Notes: generated by a model not told the origin, from the letters alone. Shown: positions 12,389 through 22,713, counted from the first letter of the stretch. The stretch: 64,000 bases of DNA from Xanthostigma xanthostigma (GCA_963575645.1 OY754466.1:44300001-44364000); one strand, 5' to 3'. Program-made: numbers and translations.

Positions 12389-12707
12389 CAAGGGTCGGCA
12401 ACCTTTTGAGACGGAAGAGCCAAAAGTTACAATTTACAAAAGTTCCCAGTTTTTAAAGAGCCACTAAACATTTTCGTTTCTGTATTATAGTATTGGCTTA
12501 TATAGGTATATCCGCGAGGACGACACGTCGCGACGGGAGCGATGCGGGTGAGACGCGAGTGGAAATGGCTGAGAGATAGACATGGTGTTTCAATCATGGA
12601 TCGATTGGACGATTTTTAAGGGTTTATATAATAAATAAATATTTTTTGCGTATGGAACTGGAGAGCCGCAACTTTACATCAAAAGAGCCGCAGGTTGCCG
12701 AGCCCTG
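12389..12707. mobile_element. hAT MITE (CAAGGGTCGGCAACC)
   Basis: A 319-bp element with inverted ends (CAAGGGTCGGCAACC, GGTTGCCGAGCCCTG) and an exact 8-bp duplication CTCTAGGT at 12381-12388 and 12708-12715. It belongs to the same family as the larger element at 16121-17762. The AGAGCCGC(A/C) blocks near both ends are characteristic of this hAT group. It is non-coding. Confidence 0.9.
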
Positions 12708-12715
12708 CTCTAGGT

Positions 12716-13111
12716 TATTCGCAATTTAGACAGATATAAACGGCTAAAATTAAAATATATTTTTTGACACTCTGTATAGGGAAGGAAAATGTATTTGAGT
12801 TGTTTACATAGTGGAATTTTTTTTTTAGACAAACATAAAAAAATCCGGCAAGTAGTATAGTATTATACGTACATATTTTAGGCGTAATTAGTCACGCACG
12901 TGATTCTACCGGAGTCACAACATGCTACAAAATATGATTTATTTTAACAGCAGTACCTATAATAGATGGCTATTTATCAGATATATAAAGTTTACAGACA
13001 CACAGATGTTTAGGTATTTACAACTAAATATATTTTCAACTCTGAAAATAGAGTGTGATTATCTGAAAAATATCGAATTTTAACGTTTTAATAATTCATA
13101 CTAATATTAAA
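12716..13111. other. Unassigned AT-rich stretch
   Basis: No coding or repeat signal is recognised. Confidence 0.35.
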
Positions 13112-13405
13112 ATATATAAATTAATTAATATTTAATTTCTAATTCGCTTTATATACAATTCTTTCAAAATAATTAATTAGTATCAAAATATTAATTATTT
13201 TGAAAGAATTGTAGGTATATAAAGCGAATTAGAAATTAAATATTAATTAATTTTTATATTTTTAGATCCGTTCTGAAGAAGATCCAAATCCGGATCGAAA
13301 CGTTAATGTATTATTTATATTTTTTGTTAATATATTGTCTGGAAAATTTGGTCGATAATTTTATTTATTGAAGAGTTCTAATCAGACGTTAATCAAAGAT
13401 TCGAA
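13112..13405 (+). mobile_element. Hammerhead retroelement, family 1, with palindromic 5' half
   Basis: 13112-13266 is an almost perfect palindrome built from the family-1 region TTTCTAATTCGCTTTATATA...AATTAATTAT, with its axis near 13190. It is followed directly by the ribozyme-like motif and the usual 3' segment TGGTCGATAATTTTATTTAT...AATCAGACGTTAATCAAAG. No target duplication was found. The arrangement fits a head-to-head partial inverted copy joined to a normal copy, as Penelope-like elements often show. Confidence 0.6.
13273..13304 (+). ncRNA. Hammerhead-like ribozyme motif H2 (family 1)
   Basis: CTGAAGA, an extra A, perfect stem II GATCC/GGATC with loop AAATCC, GAAAC and NUH = GUU. Stem I is CGTT (13269-13272) paired with AATG (13305-13308). 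C3 and G8 of the core can pair. Confidence 0.65.
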
Positions 13406-13411
13406 AGTAAC

Positions 13412-13800
13412 TCTGTCTGTATGTCTGTCTGTATGTTACGCTTTCACGGCCCAACCGCTGGACCGATTGTGATGAAATTTAATATCAAGGTAGTTTGAGG
13501 CCTGGGAAAGGACATAGACTACTTTTTTTTCAAAATTCAACCCCTATGGTGTGAGGGTTGTAATATTGTATGAAGTTACGCTTTCACGGTCAGACCGCTG
13601 AACCGATTGAGATGAAATTTAACATTTTTTTTCAAAATTTAACCGCTATGGGAATGAAGTTATATTGTATAAAGTAACGTTTTCACGGCTAGACCGCTGG
13701 GCCGATTGTAATTAAATTCAATATGAAGAAGGATATAAACCACCTTTTTTTTCAAAAATTAACCCATAAGCATGTGAAATGTAGTCTCTTAAATTAAAGT
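13412..13800 (+). mobile_element. Helitron-type repeat with internal ~100-140-bp repeats
   Basis: After a GTCTGTCTGTATG tract, a unit (TTACGCTTTCACGG, ACCGCTG.ACCGATTG, GATGAAATTTAA, TTTTCAAAATTAACC) is repeated three times, starting near 13436, 13576 and 13674. This unit is familiar from insect non-autonomous Helitrons. Neither terminus is clear here, so the limits are approximate. Confidence 0.5.
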
Positions 13801-14047
13801 TAAAAGTGGATGTTCCGATACTTTTAATGTGAAATCTTGTTGTGCCCAAATTATGTAATGGTACGCGTTTACAAGTTTTTCATCTGGGTCGTAATATTGT
13901 GAAGGCTATTTTTTAATTAGTGGAAAATCTAAAGGAGACAGTGTTTTAATACCACGGTTAGCAATTATACAAGCGGACTTGCCTTTTCAATTTTAAAGGT
14001 TACAATTTCCAATAAAAACTGCTTTCGGAATAACTATAAAAAATTAA

Positions 14048-14590
14048 AATTAATCAAAGCATGCTTAACTAATTTATTTCTGACAGATCTACAAAACAAA
14101 AGAACACCTGACTTTTTTATTTTCAAAATATTTTCCAAAGCATAAAGATTAGAAAAAATTTTTTTTGACGAAACTTTCTTGAAAAAATAAATAGAATAAT
14201 GAGCCGTTATGAAAAGTATACCATTGTTATATAAAGAACACTGTTAGAACAAATATCTCTTATGCGCATGCGCCGATTTTCCCCAAAAACAATAGGACTC
14301 TTCATATTTGCATACCAAACATCCTCCCAAAATTTGGTTACAAGACAAACAGACGTTATATAATAACTTAATAAAAATCAGACAAATAGGATCAGAAAAT
14401 CAGTCAAAACTTCATGATTACTCGCTGTTTTGACTGATTTCCTCTGATTTTTATTAAATTATTTACATCATCAAGGATATAAGTTTTTTTGGATTCGGGG
14501 GACCAAAGCGAAAAGATATAAAATTTTGAAAAGTGATTTTTGACCTATACTAGTACCATTCCCCACTTGTAGGTTGGAATGGTAAAATTC
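14048..14590 (-). mobile_element. GGAATGGT-family MITE, minus copy
   Basis: It aligns in reverse to the copy at 18961-19693, from the TCTGACAGAT region to the terminus ...TTGGAATGGTAA. A small foldback (14362-14465) is inserted. The 168-codon frame at 14471-14977 on the minus strand runs from this element into unrelated DNA and is not a credible gene. Confidence 0.65.
14362..14465. repeat. Mini foldback inserted in a MITE
   Basis: TTAATAAAAATCAGA...AAATCAGTCAAAAC is followed by GTTTTGACTGATTT...TCTGATTTTTATTAA, giving arms of about 35-40 bp around an 18-bp loop. It is absent from the other MITE copies and is therefore a separate insertion of about 104 bp. Confidence 0.65.
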
Positions 14591-14599
14591 GCGTGTAAT

Positions 14600-15398
14600 G
14601 CTTTTATGACTCGTGTAACTGTTAAAACTCATTATTAACGATGTAACATTTCGTACACAAAATAATGCATTAAAATCTGATACACAGACCACTATTCTTC
14701 GTTCAAATCTTTGGTTTAATGTGTGCGTGCTTTGAAATGACTCTTCCGGTGTAATTCGAGTGCAAAATACGCAAGGTGCGTTTTGCGTTGCAAATGTGTT
14801 TGAAACGTTTATATTATAATTATTATTCTTTTTAAAATGATAATTTATGGAAATCCAACGGACACACCTTTTAAATTTTAAGTTGTTAACTGAAGTATTA
14901 ACATATTTACACAAGCCACAAATGTCATTAACATACAGTATTAACTTCAGAGCCGGACAATAGAGTCGTCCTATCAAAATTTGACAATTTTGAAGAGTGA
15001 TAATTAACCTTATTTAAAAATGATAATAAGCTTAATATGATCCGACAGCTGGGCAAAAAGGTCCCCCTAGGATCTTCAACCACACGGTATCAAAGTTTTT
15101 CTGCGAACTGGTTGATTTCGTCACTCTCTCTTCTCATTTGTCTGCCAATCGGTTACAATAATGCAACCCAAATATTTCGTTCCTATTGTAAGCACTATTA
15201 AGTTTATACTTAAAAAAATAAAACGCTTTAATTGAATTATAAATAATTCGTAAAATGATGTTTTCTCTAGAGAAGCAATTAAGGAAAACTAATTTTGACA
15301 ATATTTAAAAAAAAAAGAGAGAGAGAGAGTTAATGTAACAAAACTTACTACATTATATCCTTCCTCTTACCTAATTATAAACAAGAATATAAACAATA
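14600..15398. other. Unassigned stretch
   Basis: There is a (GA)n run at 15317-15330. No gene or repeat boundary is recognised. Confidence 0.35.
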
Positions 15399-15609
15399 TT
15401 CCAGCCAATTAGGCGACGGGACCATTCCAACTTCAAAAATATTGACATTTGATATAGAATAATAAAAAGAATAAAATTTCTGATATTGCGTGATTTGACG
15501 CGGGTAATGACTAGTATCCAATATGTTATTTGCTATTCGTTGCCATGGTTACCTACATAATATGTTCCACGTCAAGTATAAATTAATCAATGCATGCTTA
15601 ACTAGTTTA

Positions 15610-15786
15610 ATAAATAAAATTATCGACCAATTTTTCAGACAATATTATATTAACAAAAAATATAATTAATACATTAACGTTTCGATCCGGATTTGGATCT
15701 TCTTCAGAACGGATCTAAAAAATATAAAAAATAATTAATATTTAATTTCTAATTCGCTTTATATAAATTCTTTCAAAATAATTAAT
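15610..15786 (-). mobile_element. 177-bp hammerhead retroelement, family 1
   Basis: An exact 11-bp duplication TAACTAGTTTA (15599-15609 and 15787-15797) brackets the insert, which interrupts a known MITE sequence, so the borders are certain. The content on the minus strand is the AT-rich 5' part with AAAGCGAATTAGAAATTAAA, then the ribozyme-like motif, then TCTGAAAAATTGGTCGATAA to the end. It has no ORF and is the shortest family-1 copy here. Confidence 0.85.
15676..15707 (-). ncRNA. Hammerhead-like ribozyme motif H3 (family 1)
   Basis: The minus strand reads CTGAAGA, an extra A, stem II GATCC/GGATC, GAAAC, GUU. Stem I CGTT/AATG is as in H2. It lies inside the 177-bp element with a verified target duplication. 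Confidence 0.65.
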
Positions 15787-16291
15787 TAACTAGTTTATTT
15801 TCGACAGATCTACAAAACAAAGCACCAGCTGATTTTTTTGTTGTTTTAAAAATATTTCCGAAACTATAAAGTTTAGAAAATAATGTTTTTTACGAAACTT
15901 TCTTAAAAAGATAAGTAGAATAATAAGCCGTCATGAAAAGTATACCATTATAAAAAACACCGTTATAACATATATCTCTTCTGCGCATGCCCCGATTAAC
16001 AACAGGGCTCTTCATAATTGCATACCAAACATTCTCCTAAAATTTGGTTTCAATCCACTTATCCGTTTGAGCTGTATCGTGTTCACAAACAAATAGGCAC
16101 ACAGACTTTTTCCACTAGTCCAGGGGTCGGCAACCTGCGGCTCGCGAGCCACATGTGACTCTTTCGATGTTAAGTTGCAGCTCTTCAGTTCCATGCGCCC
16201 AAATTAAATTAGGTATTTTATTATAAACTCCCTTAAAATTTGTGCAATCGATCCATGTTTGAGACGTTTATTTTAAATCAAATATATTGGT

Positions 16292-16682
16292 ATATCGTCG
16301 TTGGTTCTGTAATAGCTCTTACGTGCATAATTGGCAGATTTTACGTTTTTTAAATGAAAAGATTCAGGAAACGGAGCTCTATACACTAGTAATACCTCCA
16401 AATTAATTTCACGGTAACCAACAAGGGGAAGTAACTCTTATGTGAAAAGTTGTATCAAATAATTCCTCCCGTGTGCCAATAAATGTGAAATTAACGTTAA
16501 ATATTTTTTAAGAAAATACTTCATCTTAATTAAACATGTATAGTGAAGATAAGTATGAATTAGTAATATACCTCTGAAATTGCTAGTTCTTACCATCCAT
16601 TGCTGAAATAACCACTTTCTGGCCTTTCTTGTAAAGTTTACTTTCTGCACATAAGAGGTATTACAGAACCAACGACGATATG
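16292..16682. repeat. Inverted repeat flanks inside hAT element
   Basis: ATATCGTCGTTGGTTCTGTA at the left and TACAGAACCAACGACGATAT at the right are perfect inverted arms about 390 bp apart, with further inner matches around CTTATGTGAAAAG / CTGCACATAAGAG. It may be a TIR insertion inside the hAT element. The 70-codon minus frame within is unremarkable. Confidence 0.55.
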
Positions 16683-16892
16683 CAAATACTAAAAGGGGAA
16701 TTATAAAACGTTCGAATAAAAAAAAAACTTGGTGACTGATGATGAGATACTGTTTTAATAACTTGAGCGACTAAATTACTAAGTGAGCGACTAGAATGCC
16801 TTGGGTAATTTTGAAGCAGATATCTTCTTTTTTTTCACTTTGAGACTTAAAACTCACATTTTCATGAAGATTGAAAACCACCGCCTTTTTTG

Positions 16893-17345
16893 ATAAAGGG
16901 GTATGCGAATTGTCTCGCCGTGAAACGCGATGGGGCAAAGGTGGAGTTTTCAAAAAAATAATTCCGGGGTGAACGATAAACGGGTATGCGAATTGTAATT
17001 CCGGGGTGAACGATAAAGGGGTATGCGAATTGTCTCGCAGTGAAACGGGAAGGGGCAAATGTGGAGTTTTTAAAAATGAATTCCGGGGTGAACGATAAAC
17101 GGGTATGCGAATTGTAATTCCGGGGGGAACGATAAAGGGGTATGCGAATTGTCTCGCAGTGAAACAGGAAGGGGCAAATGTGGAGTTTTTAAAAATGAAT
17201 TCCGGGGTGAACGATAAACGGGTATGCGAATTGTAATTCCGGGGGGAACGATAAAGGGGTATGCGAATTGTCTCGCAGTGAAACGGGAAGGGGCAAATGT
17301 GGAGTTTTTAAGAAAACAATTCCGGGGTGAACGATAACTGGGTAG
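16893..17345 (+). repeat. 119-120-bp tandem array, about 3.8 units
   Basis: The junction GGGGTATGCGAATTGTCTCG recurs at about 16899, 17019, 17139 and 17258. Each unit also contains a shorter internal echo, GGGTATGCGAATTGTAATTC, and ATTCCGGGGTGAACGATAAA. The units are almost identical except the first, so the expansion is recent relative to the hAT element. The 95-codon minus frame across it is a repeat artefact. Confidence 0.9.
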
Positions 17346-17377
17346 GCGAATTAAATAGTTAATTGTTTGAATAGAAC

Positions 17378-17456
17378 TGCGTTTTCTAAAAAATGTATAT
17401 TTAATTGACAGTCAATTAAATATATATTTTTTAGAAAACTATTAACAAAATGCTGC
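17378..17456. repeat. Near-perfect 54-bp hairpin
   Basis: TTTTCTAAAAAATGTATATT and its inverse AATATATATTTTTTAGAAAA meet at TTGACAGTCAA with almost no loop. It lies inside the hAT element between the tandem array and the right end. Confidence 0.75.
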
Positions 17457-17989
17457 TCAAACAAATATTACGTCGCTCAAATATTATGAAGTTTCCCATT
17501 TTGTATTTTAAGTAACTCAAATGGATGTTTGTAAGTTGCTGTTCTGTTGATTTCTCGTCACGCGCAGTCAGTCGCTCACTTAATAATACAGTAACCCAAA
17601 ATGATTATTTTTGTCACCCAAAATTGTAATTTACAGTCACTCGTTTAAATACTATCCATACTAAAATATTGAAACGAAATCTTTTAGCGGCTCTTTAAAA
17701 ACTGGAAAATGTTATAAATTGTCAATTTTGGCTCTTCCGTCTCAAAAGGTTGGCGACCCCTGCACTAGTCGATTGGAATGGTAAAATTGTTGCACTGTGA
17801 TCCTTCTTATTTACCATAGTGACACAATCAACGTGAATAACGTTTCATTTGACCTGCTTACAGTGTCCACAAAATAAACAAACCACGCTACAAATTTCCC
17901 CGTTATACACATTCGATTTAGATCACGTTTTATCTGACCATAAATGCACTCGTACCATAAAATGCATACAACATAAAATAAATACTGGC

Positions 17990-18280
17990 ACGTTACGTTT
18001 TACGTTACCGATAAAGCGTCCGACAGTAACGTTATGTAAGGCCGATAACGACACGTCGCGGCGGTCAGTAGGCAGGGCCGACACGTGCTCGTCGGCCGCT
18101 ACAAGTGGCTGTGGCGCTTCGACTAGCTCTCGTTGTCGTCGTGTCGGCACACGGTGGTAGACAGTTGTAGCGGCGTCGGTCGGCGCTCGCCGTTAACGCC
18201 CTGCAGTCTATTCTCTGTCTGTACACACGTGTACACACACCAACACACATACCTGGGTGTTCATGTTGTCAGGTATGAAC
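17990..18280. promoter_or_regulatory. CpG-rich island, candidate promoter or first exon
   Basis: This stretch is much richer in G+C and CpG than its surroundings (many CGGC, TCGTCG and GTCGGC words). It ends with TTGTCAGGTATGAAC, where CAG/GTATGA matches an insect splice donor near 18272 on the plus strand. Frames are open on both strands, as expected of CpG-rich DNA, and none has a recognisable motif. It could be a 5' exon/promoter of a gene extending rightwards, or an old GC-rich repeat. This is inference only. Confidence 0.25.
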
Positions 18281-18327
18281 AGTGTCAGTCGTGAGGCAGT
18301 GACGTCGGTGTGAGATTCTGAATACTG

Positions 18328-18932
18328 TAGTGATGTGTTCACATGACTCTTTATTGGGAGCTGGCTCCGTGCGCTCCGCTCACTAAAAAGAGTCGCTCAG
18401 AGCGAGTCGTTCAAAGGAGCGACACTAGACAGTACGCACTACACAAGAGTGCAGACTGCAGAGGTGTGAACAGTCATCATGCATGCTCAGGAGTCACGTA
18501 GCATTGCACAGCACAATACAAAATCAGCTCTGAACTCATTTTAATATGATACTGATCTTATATTATTCTCATTTCGGATAGACTATAAAGCATAATAAAA
18601 GCTTAACAATAATGTTTATTTTTACAATATTATATCTTTGTCAACGACGTCAATGTGAATGGTTTAAGTCACTGTAAGCTTAGTACTATTACAGTGTGTC
18701 ATTCAACATTAACTGACTCAGCAAAGATAACTCCGTACGCGCAAAATTCACTAGTACCTCTGTGACCTGTGCTGTGTGCGCTCTGTAAATGTGCGAATGC
18801 AACAGTACAGAACAGCTCAGCACAGAGCAATGGCGTTGGGAGTGAGTCAGTCACAAAAAAAGAGCGACTCGCTCCCCTCCGTGAAAGGAATCGTTCATTA
18901 TGAACGCCTCGTTCAGGAGCGACACACCACTA
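18328..18932. mobile_element. hAT MITE (TAGTGATGTGTTCAC), copy 1
   Basis: A 605-bp element with ends TAGTGATGTG and CACACCACTA. The 8-bp flanks are GAATACTG (18320-18327) and TAATACTG (18933-18940), with one mismatch. It matches 39034-39584 closely, including AGAGTCGCTCAGAGCGAGTC near the left end. It is non-coding; the 85-codon frame at 18776-19033 crosses its border. Confidence 0.85.
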
Positions 18933-18960
18933 TAATACTGACAGAATACGATACGCATAT

Positions 18961-19693
18961 TTATCATTCCAACCCTCAAGTGAGGAATGGTACTAGTTTA
19001 GGTAAAAAATATTACAATATTTTTTCGGTTTGAGGTCCCTCGGATTAAAAAAAAATTTGTTTGGAAAAACTATGTTAGTCTTTGAGCACGATACAAGTCA
19101 AACGGATGAACGGATTGAAACCAAATTTTGGGAGAATGTTTGGTGTGCAAATATGAAGAGCCTTATTGTTTTTGAGGAAAATCGGCGCATACGCAGAAGA
19201 GATGTATACTTTAACGGTTTTTTTTATATAATAATGATACACTTTTCATAATGTCTTATTATTCTATTTGTTTTTTCAAAAAAGTTTCGTTAAAACTTTT
19301 TTTCTAAGCTTTATAGTTTCGGAAATATTTTGAAAATAAAAAAAAATCAGCCGTTCTTTTGTTTTATGGATCTGTCAGAAATAAATTAGTTAGGCATGCT
19401 TTGATTAATTTTTACATGACGTGGAACATATTATGTAGATAACCATGGCAACGAATAGTTAATATCATATTGAATACTAGCTATTACCCGCGTCACCTCA
19501 CGCGATATCAGAATTTTTTTTCTTTTTTATAATCAAATGTCAACATTTTTGAAATCGGAATGGTCCCGTCGCCCAATTGGCCGGAATTTTTTTTTTAATC
19601 TTGAGGAACCTCAAAACGAAAAATATGTAAAATTTTTAAAAGTCAATCGTTACCTAAATTTGTACCAATCCCTCTTGTGGCGTTGGAGTGGTA
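18961..19693 (+). mobile_element. GGAATGGT-family MITE, complete copy
   Basis: The reference copy of the family, 733 bp. The left terminus TTATCATTCCAAC...GGAATGGTAC.A.TTTAGGTAA...TTTTCGGTTTGAGGTCCCTC is mirrored at the right (GAGGAACCTCAAAACGAAAA...TTACCTAAATTTGTACCAATCC...GTTGGAGTGGTAA). The imperfect inverted termini are thus about 110 bp. The target duplication is unclear and the superfamily is undetermined. It sits 28 bp from the hAT MITE. Confidence 0.8.
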
Positions 19694-19985
19694 AAAAGGA
19701 ATATTAACTTTAATATGCACAGCTCATTTGCATGTTGTTTAACTATTCAAAGGGTGGAAACTACAGACGTATTAAATCACGTTCCTTGTTATTTCCACCT
19801 TCTCGTTGCGACCAAACGAACCTCTCGATTTATTCCCAACAAGCTTTGAGTATAATAAGGGGCATAAGCCTTTTTAATCCCTTTGCCGACGTCACTGTAT
19901 ACAGTGCAGTAAATAAAACAATGTTTATTTACACGGACAGCTTGTATCAACATTGCGGACAAAAAGTAACCACATATACTAAGTC

Positions 19986-20133
19986 CAAATCTTTGATTAA
20001 CGTCTGATTAGAACTCTTCAAATAAATAAAATTGTCGAGCAATTTTTTTCAGACTATATATCGACAAAATAAAATTATAAATCAATAATACAAAAAATTA
20101 CGTTTCGATCTGGGTTTCAGAAATATTTAAAAA
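19986..20133 (-). mobile_element. Decayed family-1 hammerhead element
   Basis: AAATCTTTGATTAACGTCTGA...AAATTGTCGAGCAATTTTTTTCAGAC is the family-1 end in inverse orientation. It is followed by a motif remnant ACGTTTCGATCTGGGTTTCAGAAATAT (20100-20126) that has lost half of stem II. It is interrupted at 20146 by another hammerhead element. Confidence 0.6.
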
Positions 20134-20145
20134 TATAAAAAACTA

Positions 20146-20292
20146 GTAAAGTACGAATTAGATTTTGTGATGTTATGGTCAATTAATGTCAATTAATTAA
20201 AGACCTGAGGAAGACACCAAAACAGGTGTCGAAACGTAGTCTTCCTACAATAAACAAATTTGACTCATAAATCAACCGTTTCGTTTCTTTTC
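20146..20292 (+). mobile_element. 147-bp hammerhead retroelement, family 2
   Basis: An exact 12-bp duplication TATAAAAAACTA (20134-20145 and 20293-20304) borders the insert. It carries motif H6 and ends with AACAAATTTGACTCATAAAT and a short pyrimidine-rich stretch. Its sequence is unrelated to family 1 outside the motif. It lies inside an older family-1 copy, so two ribozyme families have used the same locus. Confidence 0.7.
20205..20238 (+). ncRNA. Hammerhead-like ribozyme motif H6 (family 2)
   Basis: CTGAGGA, an extra A, perfect 6-bp stem II GACACC/GGTGTC with loop AAAACA, GAAAC and NUH = GUA. Stem I AAGAC (20200-20204) pairs perfectly with GTCTT (20239-20243). This is the best-formed motif of the window. 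Confidence 0.75.
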
Positions 20293-20304
20293 TATAAAAA
20301 ACTA

Positions 20305-21625
20305 ATTAGTAAAATCTACTTATTTTACAATAGAATGCAGAAGTTAATTATCGAAAATTATAAAAAATTAATAACAACCAATTTTTTAATAAGTACTCTC
20401 ATGGATATCAAAGTACCTAAAAAGAAAGAAATAATCCATTAAAAAACAAAATATTATTTCAAAATAATATCATAAGTATTACTTAAATTTTCCGTATCTA
20501 ATTGAGCATTAAGGTTATACGCCCGATAGAGCAATGTATAGATAATACGCTGAAATTTTAATATCTCATACATTCAACTGCATTTTTTAAAAAACATTGA
20601 CCGTCTAGTTTTCAAGTTATTAATTATTAAAAATGCGATTTTTAACACAGTGATATATGAGAAGACTGACCGGAAGTGTATATAAAAATAAGATTAAACC
20701 AAATTGGCTATAGACAAATTTTTAAAAAACTGATTATTCGAAAGTTTGACTCATTTAGATAACGTAAAAATTAAAAAAACTATACTTTTCCGTGCAGTTT
20801 TGGAGAAATATTAATTAAAAATTTTCTAAACAACTCTCAAAATCTCTATTTTCTAGATTTGAATTATGTCACCATGAAAACCAGATTACACGAAAAGTTT
20901 TTCATAAATTTTGTTTTTATTAAATAATTTTTTTGACGTAGCTAATAACTAAAACTTGAAAATCGGATATTATCTCATTTACCGTGTATTAAAAACTGCA
21001 TTTAGTATCCAATAACTCAAAAACTATACGTCTAACGGTTCAAAGGTTTTTAAAATCAAAACGTAAGATAAAATCATTCGTGTACACTGGACTTAATTAA
21101 ATATACTGCTTAAGTCACAACTTTATGATATTATGTCAAATGTTTAAATATTATTTCTTAAATATTAAAAAATAAAGCTATGATCAACAGGATATAATAT
21201 TTCCATAAGAAATAATAAATTTACCAAGTCATATAACATTTTTTTGTTACAACAAAATACGGACGCAGTTTTTACTAATACGGTCGAGAGCGTATAACCT
21301 TAAGAGAATTTTTATTAGATTTTATATATAACATTTCCGAAATACCTCTTTCATTCATTATCCAAAATTTTAATACTAGGTATCCTAATTAATTTTATGG
21401 TCGTATTCAATTTGATGTTTAGTTTTCTTAGGTTGGGGATTTCTCCGTAATATTATACTTGTTTAGTGATGCAAATTTAAATTTTTATTTATTTTAGGGA
21501 AAATCGAATGGTAAACAATTTCTACACAAAATTTTATCTTAACGATATATTTAGGGTTTCGTAACCAAATGTCACAAAAACAAAACCATTATAATTACGT
21601 CCGTCTGTCCGTATATCATATCTTA
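20305..21625. other. Unassigned AT-rich stretch
   Basis: No repeat border or gene is recognised. The 60-codon frame at 20260-20442 is lysine- and isoleucine-rich AT DNA without a motif. A pair of GCCCGATAGAGC / ACGGTCGAGAGCG-type blocks flanking similar CTTAATGC/CTTAAGAG words (near 20515 and 21285) may mark an old inverted element. Confidence 0.35.
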
Positions 21626-22198
21626 CAGTATGTAAACGCGTAAGGTGCACATAGGGAAATTAACATTGCGAAAAAATGAGTGGATCAGAGTGAGCTTTGA
21701 AATCTTGTTTTTCAATTTGACAGATAATATTCTTTTGCAAAATGAATGTGTATACTACCGAAGAAAATATTCAAATGATTACAACATAATCGGACTTTTT
21801 TTATTAACGGGACATTAAATTCCCAAAAATACTTAAATATGGTGCGAGATCAAATATCTCCGCCTATTCGTGTTGAACCTAAAGACATTGGGTCACTGAA
21901 TTACCAACGCGCATACGTCATACCAGTCAGACAATTTTTGAATGAAATGTTTCCAAACAGATGGAGTTGTTTTTTTGTTTTATTTTTGTACAAAAAAATT
22001 AAAATAATGATTTATAAGAGCTTTTTATTATTAAAAAAGCCAAGTAAAATAAAAATAAATCAAAATAAAATAGAAATCCTCAAGATTACCACGATAATTC
22101 AATAGAAATAACAATTAATGCAGTCATGGCTAACTCTGATTCAAGTATTTTTTCCCAATGCTAATTTCCCTATGTGCACCTTACGCGTTTACATACTG
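21626..22198 (-). mobile_element. Mariner-type MITE (CAGTATGTAAA family), copy 2
   Basis: 573 bp with CAGTATGTAAACGCGTAAGG / CGCGTTTACATACTG ends and TA flanks (21624-21625 and 22199-22200). The internal sequence matches the reverse complement of 2324-2878. The 88-codon frame at 21839-22105 is entirely MITE sequence. Confidence 0.85.
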
Positions 22199-22330
22199 TA
22201 TGTATCTCTACTGCACAGTGTATGTTTCGATGCTCAAATAAATCAAAGATTTTTGCTTTTTTATATAACGTTCTTATTTAACTAGACACTCGAAGCTGTG
22301 AGAAATTGCACGTACTCTCTAATCCCTAAA

Positions 22331-22709
22331 GGCCCCCATACACCTCGTTCTTTTTTGGCAGTTTTAACCGCACGGGTAAAACTGTACGGGTAAAACGGTC
22401 GGTGTGTGGCCAAAAACCGTCCTTCTTACCGGCGTTCAAAAATATCTGCTGCTGCTTGATTTAAACCGTCCGTTTTAAACGTGGCGTTCAAGTCGGCCCA
22501 TGTGTGTGACGACACAGTTAAAAAGGACGGGTTTTGTTCGACTCTGTAACGTTGTAGGATCCATCAAAGCAGATCAGATGATGCAACGACTTCAGAAAAA
22601 CTGAACGAAACAACGCCTAGTGTATGGATATGGTCGTTGTTCGTGTTTACCCGTACAGTTTTGCCCGTGCGGTTAAAACTGCCAAAAAAGAACGAAGTGT
22701 ATGGGGGCC
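22331..22709. mobile_element. TIR element (GGCCCCCATACAC)
   Basis: Long inverted ends GGCCCCCATACAC.TCGTTCTTTTTTGGCAGTTTTAACCGCACGGG pair with the right end almost perfectly over more than 60 bp. CTAAA and TTTAG just outside continue the inverted match. It is 379 bp, non-coding, with no other copy in the window. The superfamily is undetermined. Confidence 0.85.
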
Positions 22710-22713
22710 TTTA

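Larger units (their letters stand above)
16121..17762. mobile_element. hAT element, 1.64 kb, non-coding
   Basis: Starts CAGGGGTCGGCAACCTGCGG, ends GGTTGGCGACCCCTG, with an exact 8-bp duplication CACTAGTC (16113-16120 and 17763-17770). Its ends match the element at 12389-12707, including the GGCTCTT(C/T) blocks. The enlarged middle holds an inverted repeat (about 16292-16314 with 16659-16682), a 119-bp tandem array and a perfect hairpin. No transposase ORF is seen. Confidence 0.9.
15399..17783 (-). mobile_element. GGAATGGT-family MITE with two nested insertions
   Basis: A minus-strand copy from TTCCAGCCAATTAGGCGACG to GGAATGGTAAAATT. It is split by a 177-bp hammerhead retroelement (15610-15786) and by a 1.64-kb hAT element (16121-17762). 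About 100 bp of the standard MITE near its terminus is missing next to the hAT insertion. The nesting orders the insertions: the MITE first, then the other two. Confidence 0.75.

Noticed and set aside
14471-14977. 168-codon open frame on the minus strand, the longest outside the LINE
   Set aside because: It runs from GGAATGGT-family MITE sequence into unrelated AT-rich DNA, has no recognisable motif, and is not conserved in the other MITE copies.
16893-17345. Regularly spaced repeats reminiscent of a CRISPR array
   Set aside because: The units are contiguous 119-bp tandem copies without unique spacers, inside a eukaryotic hAT element.
21839-22105. 88-codon frame
   Set aside because: Lies wholly within a mariner-type MITE copy and is closed in the other copies.
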